The notes: generated by a model from the letters alone, not told the origin. A stretch of DNA of 64,000 nt from Monosporascus cannonballus (GCA_004154925.1 QJNS01000073.1:62001-126000); one strand, 5' to 3'. Positions 1-11,299 are shown, numbered from the stretch's first letter. A program made the numbers and translations.

Positions 1-835
1 ATTTGTATTTAAATTTTGGCAAGGCCTAATAATATAAATCGGCCTAAATCATAAGTTATCCAGCGTATTTAAACCATAAATAAATAAATAAATAAATAAA
101 ACAAATTAAATTTTAAAAATTTACTTATAATATTATATTAATTACGAATAAAATAATTAAGTTAAAAAGTTACCGATTATTTAATTAACTTATAATATTA
201 ATTATTACGAAAATATTGAAATAATACTTACAAACGTAAATTTTGGTTTTATTTCAGAAATTTATGGAAAAATACGTAATAATGGTTTAATTAATATTAA
301 AATAATCCTTACGTTAAAATAGTTATAATAATTATACTAGAAAATAAAGATAAAACTAGAATTCGTACGAAATTAAATAAATAAGCATTATAACTAAAAA
401 AAGTTAAAGGAATTAATTTTCGAAAAGGAAAAATAATTTTCCTCGTTATAAAAAACATTTAAATAAAATAACTTAGCAAAAAACTTGGTTTTAAATATAT
501 CGGTTTATATAAAATCGCTAAAAAAATCTCAGAAAATAATTATTAATTAGAACTTTTACCAAAAATTAAATTCCATCTAATTTTTCATATTTTTTTACTT
601 AAATTAACAACAAATATTATTAAGGTATATACGGTATAAAATAATTTGGAAATAAAAAACGAACTAACATACGAAATAAAGAAAATATTCGACATACGGA
701 AACAAAACGGACTTATTTAGTACCTAATCAAATAAAAAAAGTACCCAAATTCCGAAAATACCTGGGAACCCGCCAAGCACCTTATTGGCGCCCAGTACCT
801 ATTAAAGAATTTTCACTAGCAATAACGGAATTAAC
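1..835 (+). pseudogene. gag-pol 3' end: integrase C-terminus and chromodomain (copy A0)
   Basis: This is the dead end of the pol frame. Read through TAA/TAG stops, the last 55 or so codons keep a chromodomain-like stretch: KIFDIRKQNG, then a YLIK-KKYP segment, then an NTWEP-like block, at about 676-833. The same domain ends pol in copies A1 (about 11,322-11,475) and A4 (about 63,690-63,855). In chromoviruses this domain is fused to integrase and steers insertion to methylated histone H3 chromatin. Only remnants are here, and no expression is expected. Confidence 0.75.
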
Positions 836-948
836 AAGGAAAACCCCCTAATTAAGGTTATCAGGAATAAACCAATTAAGGGAAATAAAAAATGGCACGA
901 AAAGCGGAATCTCGGCCTCCGTACGTTCTTACTTATTTAACTTATTTA

Positions 949-1284
949 TTAACTAAAGTCCGCAATTAATAATTTTAATTCCTTTAACGTAAAAAAAATT
1001 TTTTAACGACGAAAATAAAAAAGGTAATTTATGGTTTTATCGATATTACGTTATTTACGTACTAAATCCTCTTTTAATTCCTGTTAAAAACGTAAAAATA
1101 TCTTTTTAATAATAACTTTTTCGTAATTTAAACGATCTTTTTCCTTTTTAATACGATATCAAAAATCGATTAAAACGTTAAAACTATCGTAATAACGACA
1201 GTTCTTAATATATTAGCTATAATAACAAATTTCTTTAATTATTTGACATTTTGTACTATTATTAAAACAAAATATATACGGCAT
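949..1284 (-). pseudogene. Antisense 3' ORF with Zn2Cys6-like cluster (copy A0)
   Basis: A reading frame on the strand opposite to gag-pol, between the chromodomain and the 3' LTR. It starts MPYIFCFNNSTKCQ and keeps two cysteine codons (FCF and KCQ) that are part of a C-x2-C-x6-C half-cluster. The second half, around NCRYYD, is partly Cys and partly Tyr. TAT/TAC for TGT/TGC is the expected RIP change. The equivalent frame in copy A1 (10846-11181) starts at the same ATG. The A0 frame looks disturbed by small indels toward its C-terminal end (about 960-1010). Its function is unknown. See the A1 and B entries for the better-preserved versions. Confidence 0.5.
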
Positions 1285-1452
1285 AACGTCAAAACCAAAT
1301 TTAACAATATAAATAACCAGAGAATCTAGGTTTTCTTTTTAATTAGGATAATTACGAAACTTGCGATGAATAACATAACTTACTATAATAAAAGAAAATA
1401 ACTTACCAAAAAAAAATCTTTAAAGGCAAAAATCCTAAAAAAGGAAAAATCA

Positions 1453-1820
1453 TATTACGACCTAACCCAAGATCGGCCACGAAAACGGTCGGACCCACAA
1501 AAAAATTACGTAATTTAAATCTCTTTTGGAATTAAGATCTAAATAAATCCATATAAAATTAACCGAATCCAATAACATTAGATCTTTAATAACGTCAAAA
1601 TCTAATAAAAATTTAATTAACTTATAAAAATATATACGTTTATTATTTTTATAATTTAAATAACTTTAACTTATAATATAACATCGTTACCTAAGGCACT
1701 TTTGGTATTACGAAACGTAATACGTTATTATATTTATTGCTCAGATTCCTATAATACTCTTACCAACATAAACCCGTATAACTTAGGTTTAATAGTTGGT
1801 TAAACCGCCTAGCCGTCACA
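1453..1820 (+). repeat. 3' LTR of copy A0
   Basis: A 368-bp LTR that starts TATTACGACC (ancestral TGTTACGACC) and ends CCGTCACA. It is the reverse complement of the A1 LTRs at 10308-10678 and 16639-17008. The differences are mostly C/T and G/A. Confidence 0.85.
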
Positions 1821-1822
1821 TT

Positions 1823-2109
1823 TAATTAGAGAACGATATAGTTACCTCTTGATTAAGAGCTTAGATTAATAGCTAAAGAGCGAAACTAAGTAGGTGCTAT
1901 TTATATGAAAGATTTCTCCATTATAAATTCTAATTTCTTCAAGCAAGTATATTATGGATCTCTGTAATTTATATAATCTGGTCCAGATTACCTAAATTAT
2001 TTAAATCACAGAAACGCTAAGCCTTTTATCCCGGACTTTACCCGTAGCAAATCCGCGTTAAGCCTTATAAATTATTTTCTTTATAACAGGAACCCCTATT
2101 TCTTTAACA
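1823..2109 (-). repeat. Family B LTR, left (3' LTR of the element)
   Basis: A 287-bp direct repeat of 8675-8961. Shared blocks include the segment around CTGGTCCAGATTA, CCCGGACTTTACCCGT and TTATAACAGGAAC. It ends in TTTAACA and the other copy in TGTAACA. Confidence 0.85.
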
Positions 2110-2253
2110 TTATATCCCCTTTTTAAGGATCTTTATCTCAAAGATAAAAACCGTAGGTCGCTGCTTATTTTTGTTAAAAAAAGTTAGAAATGTTCCAGCT
2201 AATTCCACCATAACAAGCCGTATTCGGAAAGAAAAAAGAAAATTTCGATTGAC

Positions 2254-2701
2254 CTAACGCGAAGCGCGTAACGCTCGAACTAATTCAATCAAGAAATTTG
2301 GTATCCACGCTTTCCCTTATTGCAATTATATTCGTTTCAGTAAAACCGATTATGTTTTTACTTTGGACATTTCGAATTATAACTATTGTATTCGTCGCTA
2401 GCGTTCGGGCTATAACGTTTTAATCATGAACTTATTAACGAAATTAGGCGAATTATACGATCGCCTAGAAAAAAAGTAACAGAAGGTAAAGGATATTTTG
2501 GTTGCGTATTAAAAATCTACTAAAAAAAGGATAAAAAAGCTTATTAGCCGAATAAAACGTTTACATCTTTAACAGGAAGTTCTAATAAAAAAAGTCGTAA
2601 CTATTTTAAAGGAAAAAAAAGTTAAATAAGTTAAAAAAGTAGGACAGATTAAAGGAGGAACGTCGTTGCGTAAAAACGGAACAAGCGTAATTTGCTTTTA
2701 A
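2254..2701 (+). pseudogene. Antisense 3' ORF of family B: Zn2Cys6-like cluster plus coiled coil
   Basis: About 149 codons run in one frame on the strand opposite to gag-pol, between the chromodomain and the element's 3' LTR. There is no frameshift, and five internal stops are all TAA/TAG where CAA/CAG (Gln) would fit. The start reads IKKFGIHAFPYCNYIRFSK. Counting Tyr (TAT/TAC) as lost Cys (TGT/TGC), the pattern is C-x2-C-x7-C-x8-C-x2-C-x7-C. A strongly charged helical region follows (LLTKLGELYDRLEKK and QEVLIKKVVTILKEKK), then GQIKGGTSLRKNGTSVICF and a stop. It resembles a fungal zinc-cluster DNA-binding domain with a coiled coil, but no function is shown. It could also be the remnant of a captured host gene. 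The family A frame begins similarly (KFGFEVMPYMPC). Confidence 0.6.
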
Positions 2702-2702
2702 G

Positions 2703-2840
2703 ATGGACGCCATCGCGGAGGCGTTTACTTTCTTCGACTGGAACGCCGCGGGCCTGGACCTAAGTAGGAGGCCGTTATTATTTGCGATCTTAGCCGTACT
2801 GGAAATAGTCGGTCAGGATTTTGGCGGTAAAACGTTTTAA
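2703..2840 (+). other. Open 45-codon frame in a weakly mutated patch of family B
   Basis: An ATG-started frame (MDAIAEAFTFFDWNAAG, ending in QDFGGKTF and a stop) lies directly after the antisense ORF and right at the end of the chromodomain. The surrounding 200 bases are CpG-rich and about half G+C, in sharp contrast to the rest of the element. It could be a second small antisense gene, the original continuation of the antisense ORF in another frame, or chance openness. I do not recognise the peptide. Confidence 0.3.
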
Positions 2841-5800
2841 CCAGGTCCGTAGTATTCGTTGAGTAATTAAATAATTTCCAAGTATTTTTTTTATATAAAT
2901 ATCCTTTTTATTTAACTCAGTATTAAACTTTATTTTTAATTATTTTGGAATCTAGTATTTATTTAATTTTGTATTCGTTAACGTCTTTTTCGATTTTGAA
3001 GTTTATTTTTAACGGGGCGTTTTTAGATATTAATTTAAGCAGAGAAATATAAAAAATAAGGTATATTTTTATGATTTTAGGTAACGACAGCAGCTAATTA
3101 ATTTTTGCAATAATTTTGTTAATTTTAAATATACCAAGTTTTTGAAAATTGAACTTATCGCTAAATATTTTTGTTTGAATTTTTAAGATATTCGAAGTTA
3201 CGTTTTGTTTCTGGCGTAATATATAGATTTATCTTTTTTCGTTAAAATTAATTCTTTAATTTCTTTATTATAATACTAAGTTATTTTTTATTAAAGAAAT
3301 TGCACTTTATTTTAAAAACGGGTTTAAATTATCTTAATTTTTATTATTAATATTTTTGCTTTTAGAGCAATTATAATAATCTTTGGCGCTTTGTTAAACG
3401 GTTATTTAGGTCGTTCCGTTTTTGCGGTATATCCATATACAGCTATATAAGGAGATACGTCTATATTCTCGTTAAAAAAGGTATTATAAACGCTTTATAC
3501 TAGTGGTAAGAGTTTTACTTGATTATTTTGTTAATAATTAACATAATTGCGGAAGTATTATTCCAGGATTTAATTTAATCTTTTGGTTTGGCCATCTGTT
3601 GAAGGATAATAAGTTATTAAAAACTTAAGCTTAGTATTAATTTGTTTAAAAAGGTTAAAGCCCAATTTTACTATAAATAACGTATCTTTATTAGAAACGA
3701 TTTTTTCGGTATTCCGTATATGTTTAGATAACGTCTAATAAAGGCGCAAACTAGTCATTTTGCTATTGCATTTCTTTTAAAAGGTAGAAAGTACCTATAT
3801 TTAATAAATCTGTTAACAATTACCCATATTCTGTCGTATTTAACTCCAGTAACTAGGTCCTTAAATAAAAGAAAGCTAATGATAAAATCTTAAGTTATGG
3901 TATTTTATATTTTATTAAAAATGTTAATAGGCTGCAGTAACCCGTAAGGCTTATGTCGTACTACCTTTGCCTTATTACAGATATTGCAATTTTTGATAAC
4001 AGTTTTGACTATATAGCGTAATTCGGGGAAATCGTACTTTTTTTATAACTGTCTAATAATCTTAAAAATCCTTTAACATCCGTACAACGGGTTTTTGTAA
4101 AATCTTTTTACGAATTACTTTTGTTAATCTTTTGGAAAATAAATTTTGCCGTGGTATAACAGCTGATCTTTTGATTATCCTTTAAGTTATTAAACTTCTT
4201 TTTGTTCTTTTAGATTATAAGAATTTCGGAATCGAATTAAAAATTCTGGAATTACTTTTTTTAATATTTTATATAATTATACGGTACTGTCCTCGTTATA
4301 TTATAATATCTGTATATTTCTTTGGGGGATTTTGGAACCATAGTTTTTTTTACAATTAAGAATGTCTATCTAAATATTTTTTTCCCTTAATATAATATAT
4401 CCTGAAGTTAAATCTAAATAAAAAAAATCATTTATTTTTTAAATTATTTATTTAATTTCTGAACTTTCATAAATCGAATAAGGTTTTTATAGTTAAAATA
4501 AATATCGAAAGGTTTTTGTGTTTCGCTAAGGAAAAAATCTTATTTTTTAAGAACGTTAATAACTGTTAATATTTTTTGTCGTAAATTTAGTATTCAAGTT
4601 TTGCATTTCGGAATGCTTTTAATATGCCATTAAGTACCACCTTTTATTATTTTCTTGCTATTCCAAGATTGTACCTAGGGCGTAATCGGAGGCGTTAATC
4701 TTTAATCGTTTCGTTCTATCTAGGTTTGGCATTTTTACGATAAATTTATTAATAATTACCTTTTTCAGTTTCCAGAATATTTTTTGGCGTTTTTTTGAAA
4801 ATTTAAACTTTTTCCTAACGTACTTTTTAGTAGTAAAATTCGTTAATGGCCTAATTATATTTCTATATTCTTTAATTAAATTACGTATATAACCTGTAAA
4901 TTCTAAGATTTGTCGAATATCTATAACGTTCGCCTTATTAGAGATAAGCCAGTTTTTGATTACTTTTAACTTAAAGCGTTAAATCTGAATTTAACCGGGA
5001 ATAAAAGTAAATCCCAAAAAATTCAATTTTTGTATATGTTATATATTTTTGGTTGGGTTAATTCGGATATTAATCTTATTTAGGGTTCTAAGCATTTGGG
5101 CCATATATTTCTTATGCTCCTTTAGAGTTTCTAAGTAAATGAGGATGTCATCGAGGTAGACAAATACGAATTTGTCTAAGAATTGTCTAAGAGTAATTAT
5201 AATTAAGCTCTGGAAACTGGCGGGAGCATTAGTAAGTCCCATAGGTACTACTTTGTACTCGTAAAATCCGTATATTATTCTAAATGCCTTTTTTTATTTT
5301 TCTCCTTTGGTCATTTTGATACGATAATAACCGTCTCAGAGATTAAATACAGTAAACCACTTTGCTTTATTAACGTTTTCCTTTAGCGTATTTATAAAGG
5401 TTAGGAGATATCCGTTTTTAATCGTGATATCGTTTAATTATTTGTAATCCATTATTTTTTTTGAAATCCAGGTTTCCGTTTTCGTTAATTTTTTATTTTT
5501 TATCTCTGGTTTTTGGTATTATAAAAACGGGATATTTAACGAAAAAATTAAAGGATTAAATATATCCTTTTTTCAGATTAAGTTAAATATCCGTTTATAA
5601 GGCCCTTAATTTATTAAGGTTTATTTAATAGATTTTGTAAAGTTTGGAATAATGTCCTTTTTTAATAAGTATTTTATAATCTTATCGATAATGTAGTAAT
5701 AGTTCGTACTTTTTTTTATCCTTAAATAATCTTTTGAATTTTGGGTATTCGAATAATACCGTAAAGGCTTGATTTGCAATCTAAATTTCCTTAATAACAT

Positions 5801-8192
5801 AGCAGATTTCTGAATCATTTTTTTCGGATAGTTCGTTTTCTCAGAAAAATATTTAATATTTCTAGTTAATATGTGGATTATTGGATTTAAACCATGGTAT
5901 TCCCAAAATAATATTGTATTTAGAAATGTTGGCTATATCTAACGAAATTCGTTTTTTATGTCTTTAAATCTATATCGAAAGCTTTTTAGTTTCCCGGAAA
6001 ATTCGTCTATTTTCGTACGTAAATAAGCTTTTGTTTATTGCACATAACTTATAGGACTTTAATTTATATTTTTAGAGAATCTGATATTTTTTTGCTATTA
6101 TAAGAAAAATAAAATCGTTTTTTATTTTTAAGTTAATTATAACTTAGAACGTTTTGTTTTTGTATTAAAGGAGAATTTTAATATAATTACGTATTTCTTT
6201 AATTTTCTTATAAAAGATTTTGTATATTAAGGCTTTTCGATGTTTTATTTTCGAAGGCCTTTGTCGTTTTTTGATTAACATAATTTCCTTGCGAAAAGGC
6301 ATTTCTATTTTCGAACATTTTTAGCTACATATTTGGTATAGTTATGATCTATTTATTTTTATCATTGTTTTCTGCCAAATTAATATCCGAAAGTAATCGT
6401 TTTCTTTTAGCTTAACGTTTAGTTTTGTATTTTCCGAATTATGTGGTTGGAAAGGTATATTTTCGAAGGAAATCTTCCCATATTTAGGAGATCGTGTTAA
6501 ATATAAAGTATCGAGAAGTAATATAAATATCCTTTCGATATGGCTTTTCGACTTCGTTTTAAGTTAGAATATAAGCAATAAAACCTGGAGTATTTTGGTT
6601 ATCGAGAAGCTTTTGTATATTTGCATTCGTTATTAGGTTGGGTAAATGTTTTTTCGTCCCATTGAGGCCAAAAGTTATTATTTCTTTTGGCTTTGAAATA
6701 AATTAAATAATCGTCGAGGTAATAAGCTGTAAAATATAGCAGGTCGTAAGGATTCGCTTTAGGTTTTTCGGCATATATCGAATATTTAAACAACTTACAA
6801 AGTTCTGGGAATAATTATTTATGGTTATTAACATCGGGTCGGAACTAACCGTTTTCGTCGTATATTTTATATTGAAATAGGTCGAAATAATAACGGCATT
6901 TTAACTTTATAGTTATCTTAGAGGCCGTTTATCCTAGATAATACCTATAAGTTCCGATCTTAGAGTTTTAGTAAATAAGATAATTCTCGTACTTTAGGAT
7001 GTCGTTTTGAATCTCAGTAATTATGGCGATAATAAATTCTGATTAGAAAAAAGTCGAGCTAATTTGTTTTCTTTTTTTTTTTTTTGCCTTACTGTTTGTT
7101 TTTTGTTTAGTTATTTTAACTTTTTTCTGGGGTTAAGGAATTTTTCCCTTTTTGGAGTTTCTTTTGGCGAGAAAGCGGCATTTGCTTTTAAAATATCCTT
7201 TTTTGCCATCATTAAAATACTTTACCTTAAATTTGTTTTTCTTGGGCTTTTTCGAAGCGGAATTTGCTTCTTTTTAAAGTTTACCCTTATTTTTCTTTGT
7301 TCGATTGCTGGAGTTCTTGTCATTATTCCGTTTGCCGGTTCCCTTTTTTTCGAAATACCGATCAATGGTACGTCAGTTAGCAATAATAATTTTATTTATG
7401 TATTTTGTAAAAGATATAACCTTAGGTTCCATATGTAATTCGTTTTTAATTTGGAGCTTTAAGCCATTATAATAAAGATAAAAAACGCGTTTTTTAGCAA
7501 ATTTAAAATAGCTACTAAATGATTAAATTTAATGATATATTCGCATATTAATTTGGTTTATCGAAAAAGATAAAACTGCTTAATTACGTATTACTTTTTG
7601 TTCGAGTTTCCGAATAAAGTTCGCATTTTCTTTTCCAAGTATTTATATTTATCGAAAATATAATTGATTGTATTCGAGGATTTTTCGGAGTAATTTTGCA
7701 AATAATTTTTTATAATAGGTTCAAACTATAGCAGAAATTTTCCGGTATGTAATTAAAAAATGGCTATTACATTATAATAATTTTTCATTAAGGAACCTTT
7801 ACAAAGTTTAGAGTAAAGTTTGGCCTAAATTAGGAATCCTTTTATATCCGTAAATCCATTATCAGGTTTGGGAGGAGTAGGTTTATAGCCCTTAATATTT
7901 GGCATTTTATGGTAGGCGGAAGGTGGTATGGTTTTTTTACGAATTTGGTTTGCGCCAAATAGTAGTAAAATCAAAGTTTTCTCCTGCGCCCGTTCGGCAT
8001 TAAACGACGAAAATGGAAAACCATTTTTTGGCTGCGTTTTTTGACGGAGCCAAACTGAGAAAAAACGGGTTTTTTCTCCTTAGCAAATCGAGCGTTCTCC
8101 CTTTCTAAGCTCTGGATTTTTTGGGCCAAAAAGTCCAGTTTTTCTTCCGTAACAAGTTTTTTCTCCTTTTCTTTTCAGGATCCCGGCTCCAT
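2840..8192 (-). pseudogene. Family B gag-pol (Ty3/gypsy chromovirus), RIP-inactivated
   Basis: A relic polyprotein gene. The gag start is probably the ATG at 8192: its first codons read MEPGS and then a TGA, explained by one C-to-T change in CGA. About 70 clean codons follow, including a coiled-coil-like stretch (EEKLDFLAQKIQSLEREN). The protease tail reads ILGIPWFKSNNPHI near 5,900. Reverse transcriptase keeps GLTNAPASFQ and FVYLDDILIY, with the Asp pair at 5147-5152. Integrase shows VNRFTKYRYFLPFK and YYPSTDGQTKRLN, between about 3,470 and 4,000. The protein ends in a chromodomain (KGYLY core) and LLNEYYGPG. Many stops at former Gln and Trp codons make it non-functional. Confidence 0.85.
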
Positions 8193-8674
8193 ATTTCTCT
8201 TTTACTCTTTTCTTAGCCACTTCCTTTTCCGATTTCTTTCCCTGGACTTTAATAATATCCTTAAAGACCGGGATAAGTTATTATTAAAGTTATAAGAATA
8301 ATAAGCCTCTTTAAAATCGAATAATAAAAAGTGTTATATTATTTATTAATTTAAGGCTTTTTTGACAAATAATAAATTATTTAATTTAGTTACTGATATC
8401 TTATTAGCTAAGCATAGGGATCGGGTTTATTATTTATTTTTTGAATATTGTCTTATATTATCATATATATTAAATTCAAAAAAGTTCATATCCTAATGAG
8501 GCGGTAAATTATTTATCGGTTATTAATTAAAGAATTATTAAAATATAACGAACTTATTATATATTTACCTGGAGATATAAGCAGTATTCGAACAAGGTTT
8601 TAATTTGAAGGTAATAAAAAGGTGAAAAATAATTTAATAATTTTATTGGTTAAACTGATTTAAAAGAATTTTCT

Positions 8675-8961
8675 TAATTAGAAAATAATATAAATACCTT
8701 TTAATTAAAAGCTTAAATTAATAATTAAAGAATGAAATTAAATAAGTGCTGCTTATATAAAAGATTTATCCATTAGATATCTTAATTCCTTAAAATAAAT
8801 ATGTCGTAAATCTGTATAATTTATGTCATCTGGTCCAGATTATCTAAATCACTTAGATTACAGGAAGGCCAAGCCTTCTGTCCCGGACTTTACCCGTGGC
8901 AAGTCCTCGCTAGGCCTTAAGGATTAGTCTCCTTATAACAGGAACTCCTGTTCCTGTAACA
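8675..8961 (-). repeat. Family B LTR, right (5' LTR of the element)
   Basis: Partner of 1823-2109 with the same length, 287 bp. The inner two thirds are less mutated than the first 100 bases. It ends CTGTAACA. Confidence 0.85.
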
Positions 8962-10302
8962 TATAATCGATAATTTTTTATATATAATTTGAAAAATAAT
9001 TTAGAAGATAACTTTATATTAATTCATAAATTCAGTTTATATTAAAATTTGTAATTTTTTAGAAAACTCAAAAATAAAATTATAATTAAGATTAACAGAA
9101 AAAAACATTTTATCTAAATAACTACTAAAATTAAAAGGCGTAAATAATAAAACTCTAATAATAAATATTTCAGACTTATTAACTTTTAATTTTCTGCCTA
9201 AATTATTATATTTGGAAAAATCCGTAAGCTTTAAAAAGAAATTAGTTCTATAAAACTTAAAACCTTAATTTAACATTTTGTATTTGAAATTACTTAAGGT
9301 TTAGTTAATAGGATAAATTTGTAATTTTAGCGATAAAATTATTCTTTTTATAAACGATGTGCGAAGATATATCTAGTACTATTTAATTGAAATATTTACA
9401 ATAATAATATATATATTAATTTATATATTAATTGTTTATAACCATTAATTTATTGCTTAAATATAATAAACGTAATATATTAAAAGTTAAAAATATGTAG
9501 TTAATGTATTATATAATAAATATAAAAATATTTACAAAATTTAAAAATGTTCTAAAATAAAGTATTTTGGACTAAATAATATATAAAATTACAAAAAGAG
9601 TTAAATCTTAATTATTTAATACTAAAAGGTTTAAAATCGAATATATTAAAAACGATTAACTAAAGCCTTAACATAATGATATAAATCATATTTTACTTAC
9701 GTTAAAAAAAGTAATCGTTTATTAATAAATTAATGAATACAAAAAACTCGGAATGCAAAACCAGTACAATATATATAATAAAGCGAATTTCTTAAAATAG
9801 GTAAATAGTTTAAAGTTAAATAAATAAGTAAAGCTGGAAAAAAATTCATATACGGATTAATACGTCCTTAAATACGGAAATTATAAATATCCGAATTCAT
9901 ATTTACATCAATAAGGTTTTTACACGAAAATAATAAACGTTCTAATAAATAATTAAATTCATATCATTTTATAAGCCAAAATTATAAATCTTTTAAGTAA
10001 TACTTAAATTAACACCGTATTACGTTTATAAATATAATAATTAAACATTTTTATTTTAAATATTAAGAATTTCTCAAAAAAGCTTAATAAAATATATTTT
10101 AATATTATTTAAAATTTTTATTTTTATAAATTTTAATTTAATTGTATTTATATAATAAATATAAAAGTTTTACATAAGTATTTATCAGTAATTAATTATT
10201 TAGTATCTTTAGTATTTACGAATGGTTATTCCGTAAGTAATTTCGTTTTACTTACGTACCCCTATCACTTATTTACAGGTGGGTAGCAGGGGTGCGTAGG
10301 TA
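8962..10302. other. Unassigned AT-rich, RIP-like sequence
   Basis: No open frame and no recognisable protein remnant can be seen in this 1.3-kb stretch. It is very AT-rich until about 10,230. The last 75 bases return to balanced composition and hold two short inverted repeats (see the repeat entry at 10232-10298). It is the original left flank of the island, before element A1 inserted. Confidence 0.5.
10232..10298. repeat. Two short inverted repeats at the old island edge
   Basis: CGTAAGTAA (10232-10240) and TTACTTACG (10248-10256) form a perfect 9-bp inverted repeat with a 7-bp loop. TACGTACCCCT (10253-10263) pairs with AGGGGTGCGTA (10288-10298) over 11 bp with one C/T-type mismatch and a 24-bp loop. 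This could be the end of an old DNA transposon or a hairpin at the boundary. Nothing else identifies it. Confidence 0.45.
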
Positions 10303-10307
10303 TTCGT

Positions 10308-10678
10308 TGTGACGGCTAGGCGGTTTAACCAACTATTAAACCTTAAGTCGACGGGTTTATGTTGGCAGGAGTATCGTGGAAATCTGAGCAATAAATACAG
10401 TAACGTATTACGTCTCGTAATATTAAGGGTGCCTTGGGTAACGATATTATATTACAAGCTAAAATTATTTAAATTATGAAAATAATAAGTATATATATTT
10501 TCATAAGTTAATTAAATTTTTATTAGATTTTAACGTTATTAAAGATCTAATGTTATTAAATTTAATTAATTTTGTATGGATTTATTTAAATCTTGATAAT
10601 AAGAGAAATTTAAATTACGTAACTTTTTTTTTATAAGTCCGACCGTTTTTGTGGCCGACCTTGGGTTAGGTTATAATA
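10308..10678 (-). repeat. Copy A1 LTR, left (3' LTR)
   Basis: A 371-bp LTR that begins TGTGACGGCTAGG and ends GGTTATAATA (ancestral GGTCGTAACA). It is well preserved over about 10308-10440 and strongly C-to-T/G-to-A mutated after that. Confidence 0.9.
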
Positions 10679-10845
10679 CGATTTTTTTTCTTAGGATTTT
10701 TGCCCTTAAAGATTTTTTTTCTTAATAAGTTATTTTTTTTATTATAACAGATTATATTGTTAATTGCAAATTTTGCAATTATCTTAATCAAAGAAAATGC
10801 TTAGATTTTTTGGCTATTTATATTGTTAAATTTGGTTTTGAAGTT

Positions 10846-11181
10846 ATGCCGTATATGCCTTGTTTCGAAAATAATACTAAATATCAAATAATTTAAAAAA
10901 TTCGTTATTATAACGAATATATTAAGAACTATTATCGTTATGATAATTCTGGCATCCTAATCGATTTTTTGTGTCGTATTAAGGAAAAAAAAGATTATTT
11001 AAATTGCGAAAAAACTGTTATTAAAAAGACGTTTTTACGTTTTTATTAAGAATTAAAAAAGGATTTAGTACGTAAATAACGTGATATCGACGAGATTATT
11101 AATCGCTTTTTTCGTTTTTGTCGTAAAAAAAAAAATTTTATATTAAGGGAATTAAAATTGTTAATTGTAATTTTTAATTAA
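10846..11181 (+). pseudogene. Antisense 3' ORF of family A with Zn2Cys6-like cluster (copy A1)
   Basis: A 112-codon frame opposite to gag-pol, between the chromodomain (ends about 11,322) and the 3' LTR. It starts MPYMPCFENNTKYQ and stops at TAA 11179-11181. The only three internal stops are TAA, each explained by CAA to TAA. Counting Tyr as RIP-lost Cys gives C-x2-C-x6-C-x8-C-x2-C-x6-C, the spacing of Gal4-type zinc clusters. Copy A0 still has Cys at some positions that are Tyr here. A charged helical tail follows (LKKDLVRK and DIDEIINRFFRFCRKKK). The open frame extends upstream of this ATG through a further Cys-rich piece, NCKFCNYLNQRKC. Its role is unknown, and DNA binding is only an inference. 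Confidence 0.6.
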
Positions 11182-11299
11182 TAAATAAACTGAATAAATA
11201 AGAACGTACGGAGGCCGAGGTTCCTTTTTTTGTGTTATTTTTCGATTCCCTTAATTGGTCTATTCCCGAGGATCTCGATTAAGGGGTTTTTTTCGATAA

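Larger units (their letters stand above)
1..1820 (+). mobile_element. Family A chromodomain gypsy element, 3' part (copy A0)
   Basis: This is the 3' end of a RIP-degraded Ty3/gypsy (chromovirus-type) retrotransposon that runs in from the left of the window. The order is end of integrase, chromodomain (about 676-833), a non-pol 3' segment, and a 3' LTR at 1453-1820. The first 850 bases match the end of copy A4 (about 63,054-63,857) and the reverse complement of copy A1 (about 11,280-12,130) almost base for base, apart from C/T and G/A differences. The LTR ends in CCGTCACA. Family B's LTR begins within 2 bases of that end, so one element inserted right beside the other. Confidence 0.85.
1823..8961 (-). 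mobile_element. Family B chromodomain gypsy element, complete
   Basis: A 7.1-kb LTR retrotransposon between two direct 287-bp repeats (1823-2109 and 8675-8961). Gag-pol reads leftward: gag start near 8192, protease tail near 5,870-5,930, reverse transcriptase at 5,039-5,500 with an intact YLDD, integrase core at about 3,470-4,100, and chromodomain at about 2,840-3,000. This gag-PR-RT-IN-chromodomain order is that of a Ty3/gypsy chromovirus. It differs from family A in LTR and sequence. Damage is RIP-like throughout. I could not find a convincing target duplication: the left flank reads ACATT and the right flank TATAA. Confidence 0.88.

Noticed and set aside
7064..7438. 124-codon rightward frame in family B
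   Set aside because: It lies opposite gag-pol in T-rich, RIP-mutated DNA. It is hydrophobic only because T-runs encode Phe and Leu. It is a shadow, unlike the antisense frame near the LTR, which has charged and patterned content.
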